Below, in pieces: positions 43,105-52,606 of a DNA stretch of 64,000 nt. Position numbers and translations under genes: made by a program. Numbering within the stretch: position 1 is the first letter of the stretch; every line of letters starts with the position of its first letter. Location: positions 23,250,001-23,314,000 of the forward strand of contig CM041465.1 in assembly GCA_023213395.1 (NCBI GenBank), in the 5' to 3' direction. The notes under the pieces are model-generated. The model searched no databases. It saw nothing but the letters and a program-made list of their open reading frames with translations, and was not told where the DNA came from. This DNA comes from Cycas panzhihuaensis (lineage: Eukaryota > Cycadophyta).

Positions 43105-45825
43105 TGTTTCTTGGCTTTCGGGAATGGATACAGAGTCATCAACTCAGGTAAGTGTAAGTATGCTTCTCACCTTATCATGGCTTTCTTTTGAGATGAGTGT
43201 ATGCTTGCATGTTGTGATCTCGTAGATGATCTTGTCATCATCTACACTTATTCAGCCTATGATGACTATAGCGGGGGCATATTCCCAGCGGGTGTGGCAC
43301 CCTGGTGGCTATTCCACTTCCCGTATTCTACCCTACTCACTTCGAGATCCATTTGGCTCGTGTCACCCCTGCCTGTGTGATGACGTGTCATTGTTTGGTT
43401 GACTTGTCACATCTTTGGGTCTTATTTTTACTCTTCTTGACTTATTTGTTGGCTTGTCTATCCTTGGGTAGGTGTCTCAGCCCCCCATTAGCCTCTTTTG
43501 TCATTGGCCCATAGCCACAGGTGGTAGCTAGGCAGTTGGCTTGATCCCATCCATGATGAAATTCATAGTCTGCGCAAATTCTGCGATCTGTAAAATTCTG
43601 ATTGGGACAACTGTTCAAGTTTATTTTTAAAAAATCTATAGTGGCAATTTCACATTTATTGCAAAACTGCCATGTGTTTCATAACTGACTCACCGCCAGC
43701 TACACCCTAATCACTCGTTTAGGGTTTAGGCTGGGTATTTAAGTCCTCTCTAAGTTACTTTTAGGATCTTTTTTGCTCAATTTTTAAATGCTTCTGAAGG
43801 AAAAATGCCCTGTGCTCTATTATCCCCTGCTGGCCCACTGCTGCTACAGGACCTGCACCTCTCCTCCAACACCCAGCTCTCCTTTGGTATGGCTAGGACA
43901 TCTTCTTAGCCCTTCACACACCTTGGAGAGGGCCCCTTTGGAGAGATCTCAACATTTTCTTGCTCAGGCAGCCATCAAGCATCTTCAAAGTTTAGGTGTT
44001 TCCTTTAACTCCATTAGCAGGGGTTCTAAACCTGCTGTTCCATAATGCTTTGGCAGATTTCTCAGCCTTCTTTCAATAGCTCTTGACTAAGGCAAAAGCC
44101 TCCCTTCTCTTTCTCAGATATTCATTGGTTTAAGCTACTTTCTTGCCCAATTTATGCCCTATTTTGCTTATCATTTCTAGCTCTCCTTGCTTTGATCTTT
44201 AAAGGTTGCTCTTGCCTTATTTTAGGCTATCTTATTTCTGCCATTAGAGCCTCATTTCCTGTGTTTCTTGCTCAAGACAGCAGCAAAGAGGGGTTACATA
44301 GGGTTTGGGTGAGAGTTGGGTGGATTCTGCACCACCTTCCACGCTCCTCAAGTGGCTCTTTACCCCCCAAACCTTCCATTTTGCCCCATGTTGCTCTTGA
44401 TAATCAAACAAGGGTTTGTTAGATCATTTTTAGCCATTGAAATCATTGCTGTCACTCATTGCAGCGCTTGTTTGAGGGCTTGCACCTTGATCCGGGCAAC
44501 TCACATAAGCCCCAGCTACTTGTCCCTTGCTTAACTCCTTCCCTGGCAACCCAGTTTGCTCCCCATAGCACCCCGTCTTACTGTAGATCCTCTTGGGCTC
44601 TTTTCAACTCTTTTACCTCTATTTCCAGCCTTCTTGCACAGCCAAACCCTTGCTGTCCCATGGCTTCTTGAGGGAGAGTAGTGTTGTTCCTTATGGGAGG
44701 TGGGCCACTCTGAGGCTTACCAGTTCATTTATCTTTTACTTTGGTTATTTTTCGCTACAGTTTATCGTGTTAATATTGAATACTAACGTGCATGTATTTA
44801 AGTTTATGCTTGCTTCATATGTACATGTATTGTTAGGATCCGCTATTGTGTGCTAGCACCCTTTCTCCGGAAAGGGGGATATTGTCATTTATTTGCAGGT
44901 ATTTGAAAGACACAAAGGATCTATTCCTCTTTCTTCCTTCGCGGGTAAGTGCTTCCATTTATGTTTTACTTTCGTATTTTATTTGTTACTAGCATTTTGT
45001 TCCTTTCCTTTCCTTTCTTGGTACTTTAGTACTATTTTCAGGGAAGGTAAGGGAGCCCCACATTCTAGTCTACCGCGACCCTTCATGTCCACCATGCCTT
45101 GTGGAGCAACTTCGAGTGCCTCGTGGGAATGTCGTCGCTTCGCCATGCCTCTATTTCGGGTATGTACTCTTGCCCTACTCATGTCTCATTTTTTCTTTCG
45201 CGTTTTGGTGCAATAGTAATTAGCTCATCAGAAAGAGAAAGGGAAATCAACCTTTGTCTTAGTTTATACTCTGTTTACTTTATCACTTGCATTTTATTTG
45301 CTATAGGAAAAGGTCTAGGAAGCCTTCCCTTTCACCTTTTCCCCCTTTTGCCTTATAAACTTCCCTCTTACTTTGTCCACTCACCTTGCTTGGTTAAGTT
45401 TACTTGTATGCATTGTGACTTTTCCTTTTGGTTATTTCCTTTGTGCTCCCTCTCAGTTTTTCTGCCTAGCCAGGTAACCGAGTGGATCCCATTCGTAGGC
45501 CATTCATCTGCCTGCCTTTTTTCATTTCCCGTTGCTCTAGGGAAACCCTTGAAGGGTTCTCTCCTTCCCCTTCTAGCCATCCAAGGGTGGGAGGATCCTT
45601 CCCTTAGGTCAACCCAGGCTAACCCTATGCCTCCTCTCTTCTTGTTTGAAGTGGGGAACCATTTCCAGGTAGCTAGATTCTATTTGCAGTTCCCGAACTT
45701 GCACTCCGGTGCACGGGGCACCCTGCATGGTATTTGCCCTACTTGTAGGTATTTTCTCAATTGTTCCATCGACCGCACTTACCATTCCTACTCAGTTATG
45801 TAGCTATCTTGTAGACGTGTATCCA
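43105..45825 (+). repeat. Gypsy LTR-b: 3' LTR of element B (2,721 bp)
   Basis: Starts TGTTTCTTGGCTTTCGGG and ends GTATCCA. It contains CAACTCAGGTAAGTGTAAGTATG near the start, CCCTAATCACTCGTTTAGGG upstream of TATTTAAG (43736-43743), and an exon-like island 44899-44944 between TTTGCAG and GTAAGT. A 234-codon frame (45099-45803) is not conserved in other LTR copies and is rejected as a gene. Confidence 0.9.
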
Positions 45826-46372
45826 ATTTCCATCATAGTTCTATTGTTCTTATTTGCGACTCCTAGGTGGTGGTGTCCTATCTCACCCAGGTTTATCAAG
45901 TGCAATGCCCATGCCTGAGAGCCCTTGCTTCGACTGCTAGGTCCTTGTTAGATTGTTTCTAGTCTATTAACATCTGACACATCCATCATACCCTCAACGC
46001 TGAGGCAGACAGCCTCATTTACCTCATCCTTGAACGCTACCTTCCTCTTCTTATTGACTATCTTTGAGACTTGCCCGGTCGCCCTATCACCCAAGTCTTG
46101 GGCTATCTTGCATCCCTTTTTTGTGATTTGTTTGCACCTCTGAAAGTTAGCTGCTAATGAGGTTAAACTATGGAGACCATTAGGTTTTTTCTTTTATCAT
46201 CATGCACTCCTCTTTGCATTCTTATGATGGGGGAAACCCCCTCATCTTTCTTAGCTTCCCGTTGATTCCCAGGTGGCACATAGGCAGCCCCTCTGTTGTC
46301 TCCACCCCTATTCTCATATCCACGCATTCTGCCATGACACTCGCCAGCACCCTTGGCTCTTGTTTTGCTTAT

Positions 46373-46426
<54 letters not shown>

Positions 46427-46492
46427 CTACTGATAGTTTGTCACCAACATTTGCCATCACACTATGCTTCCGAGTAGTGAGGCTCTACTGCC
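45826..46492 (+). pseudogene. Element G, 3' fragment: truncated aRNH and 3' tail
   Basis: Begins abruptly inside the archaeal-type RNase H at a point like FHHSSIVLICDS, directly after LTR-b. It runs through VVVSYLTQVYQVQCP to NAEADSLIYLIL and the terminal LPLLIDYL stop at about 46066. The 3' tail follows, with a long (TA)n run. The 5' part of the gene is absent from this locus. Several TAG/TGA stops occur. Confidence 0.82.
46377..46420. repeat. (TA)n microsatellite
   Basis: About 44 bases of uninterrupted TA dinucleotides in the 3' tail of element G. The homologous place in A, B and D carries a short TATATA run, so the expansion is local. Confidence 0.95.
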
Positions 46493-46502
46493 AAGGGGGC
46501 AG
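46493..46502 (+). promoter_or_regulatory. Element G polypurine tract
   Basis: AAGGGGGCAG immediately before LTR-c. Confidence 0.78.
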
Positions 46503-49286
46503 GGTTTCCCAGCTACCGGGAATGGATATGGACAGGTCGACTTAGGTAAGCATAGGTATGCTTCTCCCTTTCCACCTTTACTATTTCTTTGCAAAGGTTG
46601 ACAGAAGTATTACCTCATTGCATGACTGACTACCTTATTTGTATGATTACTGTGCATCCATTTGCTTGATCTTACTGCTTGTCATATTATGAGCCTATGA
46701 TGATGTGCAGGACCTACCTTTTCACAAGGTAGGCATCCCCATGGCACTCTACGATCCTCCGCACTACCTCCACATTGCCTTAAGCCTCGTTTGACTTGTA
46801 TGATCCGCTCATACCTTGACCCTGTATCCCTGTCATGACATTTCTGGGAACCTTAGCCCTTGATGCTTTATTTGGTCTAGTTCGTATGCCCCCCAGACTG
46901 TCCCTAGCTACTTAGACAGGAGGGACAACCCCTCCCAGGCCTGCCACATCACCTTTTAAGGCTCCCAGAACCCTAATTATTGCCATTATGGTTTTCTGGT
47001 CCTGCACTATTGTAAACTAAGCGGTATCGCGAAGTTTACTGCTGTACGACTGTTGTAACTTATTTTTTATATTTGCTATGGTAATTCTCACCTTTTCCAT
47101 AGAATTACCACGTGGCCACTTACCCAGCTCAGTCCTATTCATGCCCTAAACACTTGATTAGGGTTGTGATGGGTATAAATCCCAAAAAGTACCTCATTTC
47201 ACATCTCTTGGCTCTCCAACTTCACTTTTTACTGTTGCAATTCTACTCTTTTCCTCCTCCCTTCCATAGGTGTGTTTGTAATCCTATATTTCCTACTACC
47301 CCAGCCCAAGACCTGCTTGCAATAGCTCTTCTCTATGGTGGGAGTCCCTCCTCCAAGCACCTTCAAGAAAGTCTTTCATGGTTCTCCTTCAACTACGCCT
47401 CATCAAGTGTCTTCCACAACCTTTCTTAGGGAAACCTCCTGCAAACCCTATAGGACCTCCTCTTTGTCGCTGGTTGTAGGGAAAAATCCACCCTAGACTC
47501 AGCCCAACAAGTACTGTTGGTCTTATTTTCAGAAGTTTATATGTATTCTTTCTATATTGGACTCATTTTAAAGTATATTTTCCTACTCTCTTCCATTTTG
47601 GCTATAGTAGAGATTGTCTTTCTTTGAGTTTAGCTTTGTGCTCTCTTGTTTCCACCCCATTTCTCCACTGGTTTTCCTCAAGAAAGTAGTAGGAGAAGGC
47701 TCATAAAGACTAGGTGAAGGGAGTAAGATAGGATTTGTCCCACTCAGACCTACTCCCCAAGGGCAACCCCCTTCCCATCTTTCTTCTCCTACTTCCATGC
47801 TTTCCTTGGGTTAACTAGGAGAAGGTGGAGTCTTGGCCTGCACTAGATATCAGCGTATGCAGCCCTTGTTGTACTGATTCCATGCCTACATGCCCCTCTT
47901 TTGGGCCTCCTTCATGCCCTTAACTTTTTCTGGTATCCCTTAGGATTCATGGTGAGACTTGTATGATGGATCATTGTCCATAGTGACTTTGTTACCTTGT
48001 TACCTCACCAATATCTTGCTCCATACATTCTCATGTTTGTTGGTTGTCCCTAAACTACCACATTCCCCTAACTTATTGTATCTAAAGGCTGTATGGAGAA
48101 CTTTAGTGGAGGGTTTTGCCATCTTGAGGCTGCCCTTCCCTTTTTCTTGCTTGATGTGTATGGTTTACTTAAGGAAAGTTGAGTTGTTTGCATCAGTAGT
48201 TACTTTAATTTAAATATGATGTTTTAGCATTTACATTACATATATTTGCATACATATAGCCTTCTTATAGCCCTTTCTTAGAAGGGAGAAACTCTTGTGT
48301 ATGCAGGCTCGAAGCAACATCCGCAAAGGGAAAAGATGTACCAGTTCTGGGTAAGCCTTTACCCTCATTTTCTCTTTCACTTCATTTGCTTCCCTTATCT
48401 TTTCTGTTCTTCTTATCTCTTATAAGGGGAAGGTAAGGAAGCCCCTATCTTCCACATCAACCTTGGTCACACACCAACTAATTGGTGAGAGGGTGTATGT
48501 TATGCACAAGCGAGGTCCTTCATCAACTGCCACGCTTTCTAGGTATATTCTGTCTCTCTTTCCCATCACCTCTTTTCCTTTTTGCTTTTTTGTACAAAAT
48601 ATATTATATTAATCTAATAGGTCACATAAAAGCAAAAAGAGGAAATCAATTAGCCACTTGCATGTTTTGCATAAGAACATTGCATGTTTACTTTTTATAG
48701 GAAAAGGCATAGTAGGAAATACATTCCTCCTCCTTTCTCCTATCCACCCTGAAAATACCCATAGATGCATTTCATCTAGCTTACTTACTTACATGCAAAA
48801 CATTTACACTTCCTTTTGTTTTCTCTTATCCTTTGCATATTGAGTGAAAGAGAGAGAAAAGGAGAGATTTTCCTTTAGTCTATCCTTTACTTCTTCCCTT
48901 AGTTGTATTTGTTTAGACCAAGTAAACTAAGGAAGCCTACTTGCATTCATCCTAGACCCTTCACCTATACCTTGTCACCTTTATTTTTTCTTCGCAATAG
49001 GAAAACCCATTGAGGATTCCTCTTCTTCCCTTCCGACCATCTAAGGGTTGGAGGACGTTCCTCTTGATACCATCTAGGCTACCCTTGCATGTGTCTTTTC
49101 TTTCTGATTGAAAGCTACTCCAAGGTAGTTAGGTGTCATTCGTGGGTCCCAAACTTACTCTCCGATGCACGAACACCCTACATGGTGTTCCCTTTCCTTA
49201 TAGGTTCTCATCCACACCTTCAACATTAACTGTTAACCACCTTCATTCCTATTGAGCACAATGACCATCTCGTAGACACGTATCTA
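46503..49286 (+). repeat. Gypsy LTR-c: 3' LTR of element G (2,784 bp)
   Basis: Starts GGTTTCCCAGCTACCGGG (TG decayed to GG) and ends GTATCTA (CA decayed to TA). Conserved blocks: CGACTTAGGTAAGCATAGG, a GCGGTA module (47000-47052), TATAAATC at 47174-47181, an exon-like island 48307-48350 (ATGCAG...GTAAGC), and GGGGAAGGTAAGGAAGCCCC at 48426. It is followed without a gap by minus-strand RT of element C. Confidence 0.9.
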
Positions 49287-49800
49287 AGGCTTACATGGTA
49301 TTTGCGGCATCGTACGAAGATGGCCCATAAATCAAAAGGGTGATGGGCTCTAATGCGTGAGAGACCCATCATGTCATCCATGAAGACCTCTAAGGTTTTG
49401 TTGATGAGATCGTGAAAAATTAATTGCATCACCCTTTGATAAGTGGTGCCTACATTCTTTAGCCTGAAAGGCATCACCTTATAGGTGAAGGTACCCCATA
49501 GAGTGGTGAAGGCTATCTTATGACGATCTTTAGGAGAGATTTAAATTTGGTTGTAGATGGAGAAGCTGACCATTAAGGACATGACTTTGAAACTAGCAAT
49601 TCGATCGATAATTTGATTGATAAAGGGAAGTGGGAAATTGTCCTTAGGATATGTATTATTGATATAACGTATATCAATGCATATATGGATTGTCCTGTTC
49701 TTTTTAGCAATGGGGATAATGTTTGACACCCATTTAGGGTTGTCAATAGAAGTGATCAATCCTGCATTTAGGAGTTTCTCAACTTCTATTTTTATAGTAG
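49287..49800 (-). pseudogene. Element C reverse transcriptase, 3'-truncated
   Basis: The minus strand shows SIDNPKWVSNIIPIAKKN, NFPLPFINQIID, SLMVSFSIYNQI (decayed catalytic region), FRLKNVGTTYQRVM and EVFMDDMMGLSRIRAHHP (FMDD at 49373-49384). It stops at CRKYHVSL, where LTR-c begins. RNase H and integrase of this copy are not in the window. Confidence 0.9.
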
Positions 49801-50800
49801 CTGAGAGCTTAGGGTGAAGAGGGTGTTATTTCTAATATATAGGGTAGGTACCAGGAATGGTAGTGAGGTTGTGGGTAACGATTGAAGGATCGATTCCCTT
49901 CATATCGAAGTATTCCCACTCAAAAACATCATGAAACTCCTGGAACATAAGGGTATACTCCTCCACTTCATCAAGAGAACATTCTGCCCCTATCTTAATG
50001 ACTTTGCTTGGGGCAAGGACTATGCCCTGGGTTGCCCCTATGCACATGGTATTCCCCTCCTCAAAATGGAGGGGGGATCAATCAATAGGAAGGGATAGAA
50101 TAGGGGATGGGATTGGGTCAGCGAGAGAAGACCCAATAGCCAAGACCTTTTTATAGCCAAGCCTATGGTGACTAGAAGGAAGGTTAGGCATGGAGCCCGC
50201 TAAGTGCTCAAGCAGGGCTTCATCATTCTCAAAGTAGTCCACCCCATGGATGACCACACTTTAAAAAGATGAAGGGTGAAGGGAAGTAGAGACAGCGGGA
50301 CCATGGTGTTCGTCATGCTGCTAAGTGTACTCGATGGACTCCTTGGAAGAGCCAGGAAGAGGTCCCTCGCAAGGGATGACAAGAGGCTCCCCAACCTAGT
50401 TACCTATGTGCGGCAACGAAGGGGAAGACTCAAAGAGCACCTGATCAACAGGGGCAATGACATGAGACACAAGAGGAGAACTAGTTTCACTAATTATAAA
50501 GGTTCCACAATGGGATCTAGAATGAAGGGGGTGCCCTCTACTTATGCACAGAAGGGAGATGGGCTAAGGGAGATCCTCATCCTCACCATTGGACTCATCG
50601 TCACTAAGTATGGTAAGGTACCCATAACGTCTGACACCAATAGGGGCGAAATGTGTGAGGTTGGAAGAAGAGAATGAAGGGTCTTCTTCTAAAAGAGATG
50701 AATTAGGGATGTCAATAGAATAAGTAGAGGCATGGATAGAAAGGCCTCTGTCACCTTTCGTTTGGCCATGAGACACTTGACGGGATTAACGTGGTTGTTT
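49801..50800 (-). pseudogene. Element C protease-RT connector
   Basis: Pieces ATQGIVLAPSKVIKIGAECSLDEVEEY and WEYFDMKGIDPSIVTHNL (49832-50047), VDYFENDEALLEHLAG-like text (50200-50260) and FAPIGVRRYGYL (50564-50776) match A and B in order. Frames change several times and stops are frequent. Confidence 0.8.
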
Positions 50801-50831
50801 AATAGGAGGAAGCTCCTGGGAGATGTCTTAT

Positions 50832-51584
50832 TTACCCTTCATGGATGAATTTAAGTTGCCCCCAGTGGGATAAGCCCATGGCCCCCATTTGATCGATCCA
50901 TGGGCGTCCCAACAAAAGATTGTAGTTGACATCAATGTTGAGAACTACAATATCAATGAGGACAGTCTTATCCTCAAGAGTACGTAGGATAGACATTAAT
51001 CCTAAGGGTGTCTTTTTGCTACCATCGTAGCCTTGACACCACCATGGAACCAATTCTAAAGTTAACATGTTGAGCTCTTGCATAATGTGCAAGGGCATGG
51101 CATTAACGGAAGCACCATTGTCAATAATGGTTCTTAGTAAAGTACAATTCAGAGTATCAATGGTAATAGTGAAAGGGAAATGCCATTGGCGCTCCCTTTC
51201 GCTAGCAGGAGGAAGATCCTTAGGATCAAAGGAGATGACAGGCTCATAACTTGGGGTGACACCCAAGGCGTGAATAGGCATGTCATGTAATCCTAAAGCC
51301 TCTAAGAGTAATGTGCATTGTTTAGGACAGCTCCTCAAGACATCCATCATGGACATTCTGGTAGCCACAGTATGAAGCTCATCAATAATAGAGAAAGGCT
51401 TTCCCTTTGCAGTGGGTTGGGGAAGAGCCCTTTGAAAGTTGTAACGACCGAGATGCATAGGAATGGTCTTGGGGAGTGCAGGAGCCTCCAGAAGAGAAGA
51501 TTCCAGAAGTAGATGAAGATGAGATGTGGACGAAGAGATGTCGTTCGCCTCTTTGATCGCTTGAGACCAGGTTAAGGCATACAA
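50832..51584 (-). pseudogene. Element C protease and gag-pro junction
   Basis: A 250-codon open stretch on the minus strand: YALTWSQAIKEA, SIIDELHTVATRMSMMDVLRSCPKQ, PFTITIDTLNCTL, the active-site segment IIDNGASVNAMP, GYDGSKKTPLGLMS and LLLGRPWIDQMGA. The DNG triad is intact, the best protease of the gypsy copies here. It is in a different frame from both neighbours, so indels flank it. Confidence 0.88.
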
Positions 51585-52117
51585 TGGGGTAGTCTTAAGT
51601 AACTGAATGACCTTCTTTCCCTTATTCTAGGATCGTGAAGGTGAAGGGGTATGTTGATTAGGGGAACCTGAGGAAGAGGATAAATTCCTTGTACCCTTCT
51701 ATTTAGCTTATGAAGGGCGAGGGTTTGGAGACCTCCCACGGTTCCGATTATTCTTCTGCTGGGGGTTGCGATCACATTCCCCATGTTTGGGCAAGGAATC
51801 GCTATGAACGATCTGGTCTAGGTTGGGTCTAAATGCCCGTTTGGGGGAAGAGTTGCATTGTGGGGCAGCCTTAGGATGTTGGGTTTGACACTGTGAATCA
51901 TCATGGAAGCACTCCCCATGGACGGAGCACCACTTCTTCTCATGAGAGGAGTTAGGTTTCCTTGCTTGAGAGGATTGGGTGTTATCACCCCTAGAAGGAG
52001 TGGCTTGGGAAGCCTAGTGAACTGGCTTATTAGACATGGGAGATGAAGGAGCCTGGAGCTTAAGCTCCTTCATAGTATATTCAAATGAATGTATGACTAA
52101 AGTGAGCCGGTCTAGGG
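51585..52117 (-). pseudogene. Element C gag C-terminal part with intact CHHC zinc knuckle
   Basis: On the minus strand, MKELKLQAPSSP leads to WCSVHGECFHDDSQC (about 51892-51936), which keeps the full C-x2-H-x4-H-x4-C pattern that A and B have lost. Basic, Ser-rich sequence follows. Homology to gag stops near 52117; the capsid domain and 5' end are missing. Confidence 0.82.
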
Positions 52118-52606
52118 TCTTCTTGAAAGATGTTGAGAAGACAAGGTCCCAACCCTTTAAACTGCCACCACGATTAAAACTATTCTTACAACTAGTTATA
52201 GAAATTAAAACTAAAAATTACATGCAAGTTCTTAAACCAGAGATAAAATAATAAACTAAACAAGAAAGCCAAGCGCACAAATACACCTGATATAATGTGG
52301 TAAAACCCTAGCAGTGTACTAAGGGAACATCCATACATGAAAGGTATCAATCTTTATTATCACAAAATGGAGAAAATATATATGATCCTATAGCAGAGTG
52401 CTCACAGTAATAACAACCAGCCATCAAACTCCTCACAGTACATTAAACACTATCAACATAATGAAAAAATGCCCTAAATTGGGCTATATGAGAGGGTCAT
52501 CCAAGGCATAAATCTCAACCATAGAATCTAGGATATTTTGAGCAAATGACCCTGATTCTCTTTATAATTTAATATACTTCTAGTGCTAAAATTTTAGGTT
52601 AGAGGC
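52118..52606. other. Unidentified AT-rich segment between element C and LTR-e
   Basis: About 490 bp unrelated to the gypsy sequences here. It contains AATACACCTGATATAATGTGGTAAAACCCTAG, a pattern I associate with the start region of some plant retroelement LTRs, but no paired copy exists in the window. No reading frame is convincing. It replaces the gag capsid region of C and forms the flank of D. Confidence 0.4.

Noticed and set aside
45099-45803. 234-codon open frame
   Set aside because: It lies wholly inside LTR-b; the same frame is not open in LTR-a, -c, -e or -g and it has no recognisable domain.
50276-50677. 133-codon plus-strand frame
   Set aside because: Shadow of the minus-strand element C connector, which matches A and B.
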